Assembly: GCA_946183095.1 (NCBI GenBank)
Contig: CAMHBE010000004.1
Span: 1 to 19,366 of the forward strand
Source: an uncultured Clostridia bacterium
GTDB taxonomy: Bacteria > Bacillota > Clostridia > Oscillospirales > Ruminococcaceae
DNA length: 19,366 bases
Direction of reading: 5' to 3'
The translations under genes and the position numbers were made by a program. Positions within the stretch are counted from its first letter, which is position 1. Each line of letters opens with the position of its first letter. Below the pieces are notes generated by a model. The model was not told the origin of the DNA, searched no databases, and worked only from the letters and a program-made list of their open reading frames with translations. Positions 1 through 8,282 of this stretch are shown in pieces.

Positions 1-87
1 GTCGAGAGGGCGCTGCCGCTTGAGATGTTGTCGAGAGGGCGCTGCCGCTTGAGATGTTGTCGAGAGGGCGCTGCCGCTTGAGATTTT
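1..87 (+). repeat. Three tandem copies of a 29-bp repeat
   Basis: Three head-to-tail copies start at 1, 30 and 59, each beginning GTCGAGAGGGCGCTGCCGCT and continuing TGAGATGTT. The first two are identical; the third diverges at its end (GAGATTTTT) and runs directly into the repeat element at 80-184. There are no unique spacers, so this is not a CRISPR array. The array may continue to the left of the window. Confidence 0.9.
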
Positions 88-184
88 TCGCCTGCGCGGC
101 GGGCGGGGCACTCGGTGCCCGGACGTTACTCGCCGCGATAATGTACTGCAAACTTGCAATGCAGCTGTATGCGGCGCGCTCCAC
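80..184 (+). repeat. Dispersed repeat element, copy A
   Basis: Its two ends match copy B at 9208-9312 on the opposite strand. The left end (80-105) reads GAGATTTTTCGCCT, then a variable base, then CGCGGCGGGCG. The right end (152-184) begins ACTTGCAATG and finishes TATGCGGCGCGCTCCAC, and is identical to copy B at 30 of 33 positions. The middle differs in sequence but is hairpin-forming in both copies; here GGGCAC-TCG-GTGCCC. No open reading frame of note runs through it. Family and function are unknown. Confidence 0.75.
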
Positions 185-312
185 TATGAGTTCTTCTTGC
201 TCGTAATAAGATGCGTCCTACATAACCTTTACGATATTCCTCACGAGACTCGGAACTTTCGGCTATCCCGGTGCTAAAAAAGATAGAAGCCGATAACATC
301 TGACGTATAATG
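185..312. other. Intergenic stretch without a recognised gene
   Basis: Between the repeat element and the terminator at 313 I see no convincing gene. One short open stretch ends in a stop near 293 but has stop codons just upstream and no start or ribosome binding site. It could be transcribed 3' sequence between an upstream gene outside the window and the terminator. Confidence 0.4.
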
Positions 313-357
313 AACGCTCCCTCGCCGCCGGTGGGGGAGCGTTTGTATATTTTTTTG
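313..357 (+). terminator. Rho-independent terminator
   Basis: A 9-bp perfect stem, AACGCTCCC (313-321) with GGGAGCGTT (335-343), is followed by a T-rich stretch up to about 356. It probably ends a rightward transcript entering from left of the window, which would pass through repeat copy A. Confidence 0.7.
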
Positions 358-376
358 CAACCTTTTTTTGCCTTTC

Positions 377-414
377 AAGGTGTTATATGTGAAAGCACCC
401 AAAAGGTGTTATAT
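377..414. repeat. 12-bp direct repeat upstream of the lipoprotein gene
   Basis: AAGGTGTTATAT occurs at 377-388 and again at 403-414, 26 bp apart, just before the ribosome binding site (422-428). It could be a pair of operator half-sites or two -10-like elements. I could not fix a convincing -35 box. Confidence 0.45.
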
Positions 415-436
415 AGAACAAAAGAAGGTATGAAAA

Positions 437-1114
437 ATGAAAAAGATGAAAATGATGATATTGGCAATGTCTCTGGCTGCAATTTCCGCAGTTTCAGCCT
501 GCAGCACCGCAGAAGCCGCAAAGCCCTCCGCTCCCTCGCAGCAAGCCGCCACTCAGGCAATGGTAAGAGCGCTCGAAACTAACCCCGACCCCTATGCGGA
601 TTCTTTCGTGTCAGTCCCCGCAGAAACCTCCGCGGAAATATCCGCCGATACCACAACAACCGCAGATAATCCTCCCGAGAGCGAAGAAACAACGGATAAC
701 ACCACTGAGACGACGGATAACTCGTACGAAACAACAGAGCTGAACATAGAGGATATCGAACCGTATTTCCCCGGTGAAGATCTCGGCGAGTACAAGGACG
801 AAAGCTACTGGGACAGAATGCTCGACACCGGAAATGATGACGACAAGACGGAAAACAAGGTCTTCCTGATATCCGTGGATGCCGGAACAACAGATGAAAT
901 GATGAACGGGGTAATTGCCGACTACGGGCTTACCGTGGTGTATGACTACGAAAATTTCAATATGTACGCCGTTGCGGTTCCCGAAGCCCTGAACAAGCAG
1001 CAGTCCGACGACTTCATAGCCGAACTCACGGGAAAATACGATTTTATACTGTTTGCGGAACCCGACAGCATAGCATATCTCGATTCCTCCTCAAATGATA
1101 TCTCTCTTTTCTGA
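437..1114 (+). CDS. Lipoprotein with orphan subtilase-propeptide-like domain
   Basis: A 225-residue predicted lipoprotein. Residues 1-21 form a signal peptide with a Lys-rich start and hydrophobic core, followed by the lipobox VSAC with Cys22 as the lipidation site. Residues 23-140 are a low-complexity linker rich in Thr, Glu, Asp and Ser with repeated TTDN motifs. Residues about 141-216 resemble the inhibitor-I9/fervidolysin-type propeptide fold of subtilases: a V-F-L-I-S-V strand, a helix, 'DYGLTVVYDYENFNMYAV', a second helix, and the typical closing pattern 'FAEPDSIAYL'. No peptidase domain follows. Known propeptides of this type chaperone and inhibit subtilases, so a cell-surface protease inhibitor is a possible role; this is inference. 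The start at 437 is chosen because AAGAAGG at 422-428 is well spaced and the signal peptide begins there. A terminator follows at 1138-1174. It stands alone, converging on addA. Confidence 0.8.
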   Translation: MKKMKMMILAMSLAAISAVSACSTAEAAKPSAPSQQAATQAMVRALETNPDPYADSFVSVPAETSAEISADTTTTADNPPESEETTDNTTETTDNSYETTELNIEDIEPYFPGEDLGEYKDESYWDRMLDTGNDDDKTENKVFLISVDAGTTDEMMNGVIADYGLTVVYDYENFNMYAVAVPEALNKQQSDDFIAELTGKYDFILFAEPDSIAYLDSSSNDISLF

Positions 1115-1131
1115 CAGTAACATTTCCACCC

Positions 1132-1175
1132 GAAAAAGTATTCCACCGTCTGTGGCGGTGGAATACGCTTTTTTA
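1132..1175. terminator. Bidirectional terminator between lipoprotein gene and addA
   Basis: An 11-bp perfect stem, GTATTCCACCG (1138-1148) with CGGTGGAATAC (1156-1166), has a T run to its right (1169-1174) and an A run to its left (1133-1137). It can stop both convergent transcripts; the addA stop codon lies at its edge. Confidence 0.85.
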
Positions 1176-4100
1176 TAGAATGACTTCGCCTATCTCAAAG
1201 GAGTAAAGTATCTGCTCTTTCACCCTCATACCGGTGGACTCTGAAAGCGCGCGGGCATACACGGCAAGCTGACCGCGGTATTCCTCCGTGAGCTTTTCGG
1301 GCGAGGTATGGCGGTTTGTCTTGTAATCAACGAGCACGATCTCGCCGTTTTCGACGAAAAACATATCCGCTATACCCTGAATGAAAGGTTTTTCCTCGCC
1401 CGTCCAGTCGGTGATGTCCCACTCTCCGGGCTGCGGCTCGTACTCGCAGAAGATAGGGAACTCGCGGCTTATATCCCCGCTGGCGGCGGCGCGTCTGCAA
1501 AGATCACTTGTCAGGAAGCGTTTTATATCGTCGTCGTCAATGGAGATACGCTCGATCTCCGATAGTTTGCCGCTTATCTGCATACGGTCAAGGATAGCGG
1601 GAACTTCCGACGGTCCGGCATTGAAGTCGAGCAGCTCCATGACTTTGTGGTATGCGTCACCGCGCTTCTTGCCGACGAGCTTCGATGTTTCGCGGTCGCC
1701 GAGGAATGACGGTGTGCGCAGGAACCGGTCTATCTTGCTGCCGTATTCCGCGAAATCGTCAACGCTCTTTACGCCGACCTGCGTAGCCGTTACCTTTGCG
1801 GGGACTTCGGAGATTTTCTTGTGTGAATATTCCGTAAACCGGGGCAGTTCGGGAACTTCTCCGGCTGTTTCTTCTTTCTGCACTGTCTCTTCCGGTTCAT
1901 AACCGTCAAGGTTGGTAACGGTGATGAGTTTGTTTTTTACAGCCCGGCTTCCGAGCACCCACCCGTAGTGCATATCTTCGGAGGTGCGGCTGCTGACAGG
2001 AACGGTGAAGATAAGTTTTTCTTTTGCGCGGGTAGCCGCCACATACAGCAGTCGCATCTCCTCGCTCGCTTCAAGCCTTGCGTATTCCTCCGCCACCATG
2101 TCATAAGGCTGGGTGTCTATGGTGAGCATATTCACCGGGTCGCTTATTTTCATGCCGATGCCGTAGCGCGGGTCGGCGATAAGACCGCCGCCGTTCAGCC
2201 GTTTGGGCTGTGAAGAGAGGTTGGCGACGAAGCATATCGGGAATTCAAGACCTTTTGAGCCGTGAATGGTCATGAGCCTTACTGAGTTACCCGCACCGCT
2301 CTCGCCCTTTGCCTGCGGGAGCATTATCTTTTCACGGTCGAGGTTCTCGGTGAATTTTATGAAGTCATAGATGCTTGCACCCTCGCCGCCTGAGAATGTC
2401 TTGGCGTAGTGCGTGAGCATACGCAGGTTCGCGCCGCGCTTTGCGCCGTCGGGGGAGGCTTCCGCGGCGGGAATGAGCATACTCTCGTCGCATATTCTGC
2501 GGATAAGGCGCTCGGCGGAGTTCTCCCCCGCAAACTCGCGGTAGCCGTTTATCTCGTCGAGCACTGCCGCCGCGTGTGCATCGGTCTTTGCGTACTGCAC
2601 GAATCCCGACCAGAGCTTCTTGTTCTTCACGCCGCCCGCGAGTTTTATGGAAGCAAGCTCGTCTGCGGTGAACATATACGGTTCGCTCATCAGCACCGCC
2701 GCAAGGTCGCTGTCACGGTAGGGGTCGTCGATGACGCGCAGCAGCGCGAGTGCCCGCCGTATCTCATCAAAGTCGGTGTAACCGCCGTCCTCTTTCGCGT
2801 CAAAGGGGATGCCCGCCCGCTCGAAAGCCGCTTTGTACAGTCCGATGTTGGCGCTGTACCGCCCCATGAGCACGGCGATATCCCCGTAGCCGCAGGGGTG
2901 CATCTTCTCGCCGGTACCGACTGTGAAGCCCTCGCGCACCATGCGTTTTATGCGGTCGGCGATGTACGCGGCTTCGCTCATGCGGCACTGTTCGGCGGTC
3001 TTTCCCGCGAATGTTATCATCTCCGTGCGGTTCTTTTCGCCGGTATCGTAGCTTGCACCCTGCACCAGTGCGCATTTTTCATCGTAGTCAACGTCGCCGA
3101 GCTCTTTTGTCATGGTGCCCGTGAAAATGCCGTTCACCGAGTCGATGACCTCTTTGCAGCTTCGGAAGTTACGGTTCAGCTCTATGACCGTGAAGTCGGG
3201 ATCTTCGGTGAGCCGCGCGAAAACAAGCGGGTCTGCGCCTCTGAAACGGTATATCGACTGCTTGATATCGCCGACGAAGTATAGGTTGCGCTTATCGTCG
3301 GACAGCAGGCGGAATATCTCGTACTGCACCTCGTTGCTGTCCTGAAATTCATCGACTATGATGACTTTTATTTTTTTGGCGATCTCACGCGCCGCTGCGC
3401 TCGGCTGACCGTTCTCGTCACGAAGCATCTTCAGCGTGAGAAGCTCGATATCGGAGAAATCCACACCGCCCCTGTCCCGCTTTCTTGCGGAAAACTCCTC
3501 GTCGAGCCGCTCCGTCAGCTTTACGAGGGTATCGAGAACAGGCGCGCAGGCTTTCATATTGCCGCTCCTGCGGGAGAGAAGCCCAGCCGAGTGGACTATG
3601 CTGCCCCACAGCTCTTTCATCTCGCCGTGGACATCCTTTATCGCGGTATTGTCGAAATTCTTCGATTTTCTGGGGAGTGTAGGGACTGCGGTGAATTGCA
3701 GGCTTTTTTCGTACAGGTCGGATATGCTGTGTGCATCCTCGCCCGCCGCGCCGGCAGTCTCCGCAAGCACGCGCCACTGTTCGGCGAAATTCTCGCCGGG
3801 AGTTCCCTCGCACATGGAGGTAAGCGTCCCGCACATCTCCGATAGTTTTGCCAAAGGCTCTGTGATCTTTGCGCGGATATACCTGCCGAGCGCCTTTTCG
3901 GAGCCTGCGGCGGGATCGTCGGGGTCGCGGTACATTGCGGACTGCTCCGCGAAAAACCGCTTTGAATCGGGGATATTGCGGGAAAAGTTGTACAGATAGG
4001 TGAGGGCTTCTTCCAGCTTTTTGTCATCCTCGCCCGCGAAGTAGTCATACAGCCTGTCGCGCTCATCGGGGTCGCCGTTTTCGCAGAAGTCCTCCAGCAC

Positions 4101-4532
4101 GGCGGCAAGAGACTGCGAGAACATCAGCCCAGCTTCGCTCTCGTCGAGCACCGACAGGTCGGGCTGCATATCGGCAAGAGCGCTGTGACGGCGCAGGAGA
4201 CTGAGACAGAACGAACTGATAGTGCAGATAGACGCGTCGTTCAGACGAAGACGCTGTTCTATGAGACGCCTGTTGTCGGGCGCCTTCGCAAGCTCGTCCT
4301 CGACAGCCTTGTCGAGTCTCGCTTTCATCTCCTCCGCTGCCTTGTTCGTGAATGTGGATATCACCATTTCGTCGGCATTCACAGGGTCATTCTCATCGAG
4401 TATGAGCCGCTTTACACGCTCCACAAGAACGGCGGTCTTGCCGCTTCCCGCCGCTGCCGATACTATTGCCGCACCCCCGCGGTATGTTATGGCACGCTCC
4501 TGCTCCGGAGTCCATTTTACACTGTCAGACAT
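1173..4532 (-). CDS. addA: ATP-dependent helicase/nuclease subunit A (AddA)
   Basis: The helicase-nuclease subunit of AddAB, which resects double-strand breaks for RecA-dependent repair. The 1119 residues hold a UvrD/Rep superfamily 1A helicase: Q motif WTPEQ (7-11), Walker A AAAGSGKT (26-33, Lys32), Walker B VDEFQDSN (393-400), GDIKQSIYRFRGADP (421-435), then 'TIHGSKGLEF' and 'LLYVAATRAKEKL' towards the middle. The C-terminus is a RecB-family nuclease with a GDAYH histidine motif, the catalytic VDYKTNR (Asp1069, Lys1071) and GQLAVYARAL. Slightly shorter than many AddA proteins but with no motif missing. The start MSDSVKW lies at a weak GGGGG ribosome binding site. addB is not next to it; instead an OmpR-type response regulator lies 18 bp upstream on the same strand, so the two are probably co-transcribed. 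The downstream end is the shared terminator at 1132-1175. Confidence 0.95.
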   Translation of the reverse strand: MSDSVKWTPEQERAITYRGGAAIVSAAAGSGKTAVLVERVKRLILDENDPVNADEMVISTFTNKAAEEMKARLDKAVEDELAKAPDNRRLIEQRLRLNDASICTISSFCLSLLRRHSALADMQPDLSVLDESEAGLMFSQSLAAVLEDFCENGDPDERDRLYDYFAGEDDKKLEEALTYLYNFSRNIPDSKRFFAEQSAMYRDPDDPAAGSEKALGRYIRAKITEPLAKLSEMCGTLTSMCEGTPGENFAEQWRVLAETAGAAGEDAHSISDLYEKSLQFTAVPTLPRKSKNFDNTAIKDVHGEMKELWGSIVHSAGLLSRRSGNMKACAPVLDTLVKLTERLDEEFSARKRDRGGVDFSDIELLTLKMLRDENGQPSAAAREIAKKIKVIIVDEFQDSNEVQYEIFRLLSDDKRNLYFVGDIKQSIYRFRGADPLVFARLTEDPDFTVIELNRNFRSCKEVIDSVNGIFTGTMTKELGDVDYDEKCALVQGASYDTGEKNRTEMITFAGKTAEQCRMSEAAYIADRIKRMVREGFTVGTGEKMHPCGYGDIAVLMGRYSANIGLYKAAFERAGIPFDAKEDGGYTDFDEIRRALALLRVIDDPYRDSDLAAVLMSEPYMFTADELASIKLAGGVKNKKLWSGFVQYAKTDAHAAAVLDEINGYREFAGENSAERLIRRICDESMLIPAAEASPDGAKRGANLRMLTHYAKTFSGGEGASIYDFIKFTENLDREKIMLPQAKGESGAGNSVRLMTIHGSKGLEFPICFVANLSSQPKRLNGGGLIADPRYGIGMKISDPVNMLTIDTQPYDMVAEEYARLEASEEMRLLYVAATRAKEKLIFTVPVSSRTSEDMHYGWVLGSRAVKNKLITVTNLDGYEPEETVQKEETAGEVPELPRFTEYSHKKISEVPAKVTATQVGVKSVDDFAEYGSKIDRFLRTPSFLGDRETSKLVGKKRGDAYHKVMELLDFNAGPSEVPAILDRMQISGKLSEIERISIDDDDIKRFLTSDLCRRAAASGDISREFPIFCEYEPQPGEWDITDWTGEEKPFIQGIADMFFVENGEIVLVDYKTNRHTSPEKLTEEYRGQLAVYARALSESTGMRVKEQILYSFEIGEVIL

Positions 4533-4550
4533 GACTGCCCCCGATCTGAA

Positions 4551-5228
4551 TTATGATCGTGAGAGGGTCAGCATATAGCCTATGCCTCTCGCTGCCTTTA
4601 TCGTGACGTTGCCGCCGACGGATGCGAGTTTCTTTCGCAGACCGGAGATATTCACCCACACCACGTTTATCTCGCTCTCGCTCTCATAACCCCATATCTT
4701 TTCAAGAAAACGCTCGGTGGATATCGCCTGATTTGGGTTCATCATCATCATTTCGAGCATCTGGTATTCTTTGTTGGCGAGACGCACAGAACCGCTGCTG
4801 CCCGACAGAGTGAAATCCTCACGGCTGAGCGTTATGTTGCCGAGCGTCAGCAGATTGTTGGTAAGTTCCGGCTGGCGGCGCGTCATCGCGCGTATGCGGG
4901 CAAGCAGCTCCTTAGTTGCGAACGGCTTTGTCATGTAGTCGTCCGCACCGCTGTCAAGCCCCTCCACACGGTCATCTATCTCGCTCTTCGCGGTGAGCAG
5001 CAGAACCGGGATGTTTATGCCCTTCGATCGTATCGTTTTCAGCACCGTGATACCGTCCATTTCCGGCATCATCACGTCCAGAACAGCGCAGTCGTAATTC
5101 CCCGCTTCGATATAGTCCAGCGCGTCCCGCCCGTTGTACACCGCGTCAACGGAATAGTTGCTGTGAGAAAGTATGGTAACGAGCGCGTCGGACAGCGTCC
5201 TCTCGTCCTCTGCAAGCAGCAGTCTCAT
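4551..5228 (-). CDS. OmpR/PhoB-family response regulator
   Basis: A 225-residue two-component response regulator. The receiver domain (1-115) has the acidic pair Glu7/Asp8, phosphoacceptor Asp51 in 'VLDVMMPEMDG', Thr79 and Lys101 in 'TKPF'. Residues about 128-223 form an OmpR-type winged-helix DNA-binding domain, ending in the family's 'GIGYML' wing. The start has AAGGAG nine bases upstream and a promoter at 5267-5295. No histidine kinase follows; addA comes 18 bp later. The cognate sensor and target genes cannot be read from the window. The specific subfamily is not resolvable by eye. Confidence 0.93.
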   Translation of the reverse strand: MRLLLAEDERTLSDALVTILSHSNYSVDAVYNGRDALDYIEAGNYDCAVLDVMMPEMDGITVLKTIRSKGINIPVLLLTAKSEIDDRVEGLDSGADDYMTKPFATKELLARIRAMTRRQPELTNNLLTLGNITLSREDFTLSGSSGSVRLANKEYQMLEMMMMNPNQAISTERFLEKIWGYESESEINVVWVNISGLRKKLASVGGNVTIKAARGIGYMLTLSRS

Positions 5229-5266
5229 AGTGTGATGCTCCTTTTTTTATATTCTTCCGAATAATA

Positions 5267-5295
5267 ATGATATCAAAAATCGCGAAATTTGTCAA
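5267..5295 (-). promoter_or_regulatory. Sigma-A promoter for response regulator-addA
   Basis: On the minus strand TTGACA (5295-5290) and TATCAT (5272-5267) are separated by exactly 17 bp, about 40 bp upstream of the response regulator start. Confidence 0.75.
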
Positions 5296-5303
5296 TATTC
5301 CTA

Positions 5304-5332
5304 TTTACAAATTTACATAAATATAGTATAAT
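5304..5332 (+). promoter_or_regulatory. Sigma-A promoter for the ATPase-rnhA-ZIP operon
   Basis: TTTACA (5304-5309) and TATAAT (5327-5332) have a 17-bp spacer. The predicted leader is about 55 nt and contains a small hairpin (TGCAC 5360-5364 with GTGCA 5372-5376) before the ribosome binding site. It lies back to back with the leftward promoter. Confidence 0.75.
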
Positions 5333-5393
5333 AAAATGGTGTAAATGCAATTGTAAGGCTGCACTGTTTCGGTGCATCAAAAGGAGAAAGCAA

Positions 5394-7754
5394 ATGGACA
5401 TAGAGAAAGGGCTTACCGAAGAACAGGCAGCCGAACTTGCCGCACAGGGCAAAGTGAACGGCAGCGCCGAGATAAAGACAAAGACGGTCGGACAGATAAT
5501 CAAGGACAATACCCTCACTTTCTTCAACTTTCTGAACATCGTGCTGGTCATCCTGATATTCATTTTCAGCAGAGATATAAACGATATCAAGAACGCAATG
5601 TTTATCGCGATAATCTTCTGCAATACCGGTATCGGCATATTCCAGGAGATACGCGCAAAACGCACTATCGACCGCTTAACGCTGATATCCGCGCCGAAAG
5701 CCCATGTCATTCGCGGCGGTTTCGAGAAGGAGATCCCGAACTCGGAGATCGTCGAGGGCGACCTGACCGTTTTCCGCTCGGGTATGCAGGCGTGCGCCGA
5801 CAGCCGCGTGGTCTGGGGCGAATGTGAGGTAAATGAGAGCCTTATCACAGGCGAAAGCGACCCGATAAACAAAAAAGAGGGAGATATGATACTCTCCGGA
5901 AGCTTCATCATCAGCGGTGAGGTGCGCGCAGTTGCCGAAAAACTCGGCGCGGACAGCTTCGCGAACAAGATAACCAACGGCGCGAAATACCTCAAAAAAG
6001 CCGATTCAAAGATGATGAACGCCATCAACAAGATATTAAAGGGCATTTCCATAATCATCATCCCGCTCATGCTGCTCCAGATAGCGAACGGCGTGTTCTG
6101 GGCAAAACCCGAACAGACTTTCAACGACGCGGTGCTGAGTTCCGTCGCCGCTATCATCGCGATGATACCGGAAGGACTTGTGCTGCTGACGAGCGTGGTG
6201 CTCGCGGTAAGCGCCATAAGACTTGCGCAGAACAAGACCCTCGTGCAGAACCTCTACTGCATCGAGACCCTCGCAAGAGTCGATGTGCTCTGCCTTGACA
6301 AGACCGGTACCATAACCGAAGGCAGTATGCAGGTCACAGAGGTACAGATGCTCAACGACAGCTCCGGAGTTGACGTGAACTCCGCTATGACTGCGCTCAC
6401 CAACGCTCTTAACGATACTAACCCCACTTTCGCGGCAGTGAAAGAGCGCTGGAACGGCAAAGCGTCCAATCAGACAGTAGCCACCGTGCCGTTCTCCTCC
6501 GCAAGAAAGTGGAGCGGCGCACAGTTCGCCGATATCGGTACCTATGTCATGGGCGCGGGTGAATTCATCCTCGGCAGCAAATATGAAGAGATCCGCGAGA
6601 CTGTGGAAAAATTCTCCGAGGGCGGCAGGCGCGTTATCCTCCTTGCACACTCGAAAGAAGCGTTCCGCGACAAGGAACTCCCGGCGGACATCCGCCCCGT
6701 GGCTCTTATCGCGATAACCGACAAGATACGCGCGGAGGCTCCCGCGACCCTCAAATACTTCGCGGAACAGAACGTCGATATAAAGATAATCTCCGGCGAT
6801 AACCCGATCACTGTAAGCAATGTCGCAAGAAAAGCCGGCGTGCTGCACAGCGAAAAGTACATCGACGCTTCAACGGTCGAAAACATCGGCGAACTTGTCG
6901 ATGATTACACCATTTTCGGACGCGTTACACCGCCCCAGAAGCTCGAACTCGTGAAGGCGCTGAAAGCAAAGGGGCACACTGTGGGCATGACCGGCGACGG
7001 CGTGAACGATGTTCTCGCGCTGAAGGAAGCCGACTGCTCGATAGCTATGCAGAGCGGCAGTGAGGCTGCAAGAAACGTGTCGAACCTTGTCCTGCTTGAC
7101 AGCAACTTCGCGTCAATGCCGAAAGTCGTCGCAGAAGGCAGACGCTCGATAAACAACGTTGAGCGCTCGGCATCGCTGTTCCTCTCAAAGACCACCTACA
7201 GCGTACTTTTCGCGATACTGTTCGTTATCCTGCAAACGCCTTTCCCCTTCAAACCCATACAAGTCACTCTGATAAACACGCTTTGCATCGGGCTTCCGAG
7301 CTTTTTGCTCGCCTTGCAGCCGAACAAGGAACTCGTTCGCGGCTCGTTCATCGCAAACGTCATACGAAAAGCGATACCGAACGGCGTTGCGGCTGTGATC
7401 TCTCTCATGGCGGGGCTTGCGTGGTGCAGATACTACGGGTTCACGTCCGAACAGGTCAGCACGGTTCTGGCGTTCGTTCTCGGCTCGGTATCCTTTATGG
7501 TAGTCCTGCTCGCCTGCGACCCCATGAGACCGTGGAAGATCGGCATGATGATCGGTCTTATCGGACTTTTCCTTTTCGGCAGTCTGCATCTGGCATGGTT
7601 CTTCTCATACGAGCCTTTCACCATCGAAATGACGTTCGTTACATCTGTGACCGTCGCCTGCTCCGCTATTTTCACACTGCTGTTCAACTTCTGCATAAAT
7701 AAGATAATCGACGTTATAATTTCCAAGAGAAAAGAAAGGAAAAAAGCTGCCTGA
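5394..7754 (+). CDS. Cation-translocating P-type ATPase (CtpE-like)
   Basis: A 786-residue membrane pump that couples ATP hydrolysis to cation transport. Visible signatures are TGES (152-155, dephosphorylation), the phosphorylated aspartate in DKTGTIT (Asp302), and the hinge GDGVND (534-539). A membrane helix carries 'MIPEGLVLLTSV', the PEGL form seen in calcium-type pumps. About four membrane segments precede the phosphorylation domain and about six follow it. There is no N-terminal CxxC metal-binding domain, which argues against a copper or zinc exporter. The overall pattern resembles the CtpE-like group, for which calcium transport is reported in mycobacteria; the ion here is inferred. The start at 5394 is chosen because AAAGGAGA sits just upstream; an upstream in-frame ATG lies before the promoter. 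The stop codon directly abuts the rnhA start. Confidence 0.88.
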   Translation: MDIEKGLTEEQAAELAAQGKVNGSAEIKTKTVGQIIKDNTLTFFNFLNIVLVILIFIFSRDINDIKNAMFIAIIFCNTGIGIFQEIRAKRTIDRLTLISAPKAHVIRGGFEKEIPNSEIVEGDLTVFRSGMQACADSRVVWGECEVNESLITGESDPINKKEGDMILSGSFIISGEVRAVAEKLGADSFANKITNGAKYLKKADSKMMNAINKILKGISIIIIPLMLLQIANGVFWAKPEQTFNDAVLSSVAAIIAMIPEGLVLLTSVVLAVSAIRLAQNKTLVQNLYCIETLARVDVLCLDKTGTITEGSMQVTEVQMLNDSSGVDVNSAMTALTNALNDTNPTFAAVKERWNGKASNQTVATVPFSSARKWSGAQFADIGTYVMGAGEFILGSKYEEIRETVEKFSEGGRRVILLAHSKEAFRDKELPADIRPVALIAITDKIRAEAPATLKYFAEQNVDIKIISGDNPITVSNVARKAGVLHSEKYIDASTVENIGELVDDYTIFGRVTPPQKLELVKALKAKGHTVGMTGDGVNDVLALKEADCSIAMQSGSEAARNVSNLVLLDSNFASMPKVVAEGRRSINNVERSASLFLSKTTYSVLFAILFVILQTPFPFKPIQVTLINTLCIGLPSFLLALQPNKELVRGSFIANVIRKAIPNGVAAVISLMAGLAWCRYYGFTSEQVSTVLAFVLGSVSFMVVLLACDPMRPWKIGMMIGLIGLFLFGSLHLAWFFSYEPFTIEMTFVTSVTVACSAIFTLLFNFCINKIIDVIISKRKERKKAA

Positions 7755-8204
7755 ATGGACAAAAAAACAGTATATATCTTCTCGGACGGGGCGTGTTCGG
7801 GCAATCCCGGTCCGGGCGGCTACGGCGTTATACTGCGGTATAAGGACAAGGAAACGGAACTGTCCGGCGGCGAAGCCCACACCACCAACAACCGCATGGA
7901 GCTCATGGGAGTGATAACGGGGCTGGAAGCTCTGAAATACCCATGCAATGTCATTATACAGACAGACTCGCGGTATGTCGTTGACGGGATAGAAAAAGGC
8001 TGGGCGAAGTCGTGGAAAAAACGCGGGTGGATAAAATCCGACAAGAAGCCCGCTCTCAATCCCGACCTGTGGGACAGACTGCTCGGTCTGCTGGATATCC
8101 ACGATGTAAAATTCACATGGATAAAGGGTCATGCGGGACACCCGGAGAACGAACGCTGTGACCGTCTGGCAGTTGCACAGCGCGACATATATTCCGGCAA
8201 ATAG
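7755..8204 (+). CDS. rnhA: Ribonuclease HI
   Basis: A 149-residue type 1 RNase H that cleaves the RNA strand of RNA-DNA hybrids using two metal ions. All catalytic carboxylates are visible: Asp11 in '[16 protein letters not shown]', Glu49 in 'NNRMELMG', Asp71 in 'QTDSRYV' and Asp136 in 'ERCDRLA', together with His126 in 'KGHAGHPEN'. The basic handle region '[10 protein letters not shown]' (83-92) is present, as in the long E. coli-type form. The ATG follows the ATPase TGA with no gap (TGAATG), and its ribosome binding site AGAAAGGA lies within the ATPase gene, which suggests translational coupling. A metal-dependent nuclease set between two metal transporters is notable, though it may be chance. 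Confidence 0.97.
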   Translation: MDKKTVYIFSDGACSGNPGPGGYGVILRYKDKETELSGGEAHTTNNRMELMGVITGLEALKYPCNVIIQTDSRYVVDGIEKGWAKSWKKRGWIKSDKKPALNPDLWDRLLGLLDIHDVKFTWIKGHAGHPENERCDRLAVAQRDIYSGK

Positions 8205-8282
8205 GCTCGGATACATTCTGTAACAAGAACAGCACCGGAAGAATACAATATACAGAGAATCATTCCGGAGGGAGATAGATTT

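Noticed and set aside
1..87. Possible CRISPR repeats because of the 29-bp repeat length
   Set aside because: The copies are directly contiguous with no spacers between them, and no cas gene is present.
210..293. Remnant of an upstream gene ending near 293
   Set aside because: The open stretch is about 28 codons with adjacent stops upstream and no start; coding potential cannot be supported.
310..582. A 90-residue frame starting before the lipoprotein gene
   Set aside because: It begins inside the terminator stem and overlaps the signal-peptide region of the better-supported lipoprotein gene in another frame.
2409..3284. A 291-residue plus-strand frame within addA
   Set aside because: It is antisense to helicase motifs of AddA and shows no family resemblance.
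5273..6235. Long minus-strand frame over the P-type ATPase start
   Set aside because: It is the antisense shadow of a well-supported ATPase gene and would run through both promoters.
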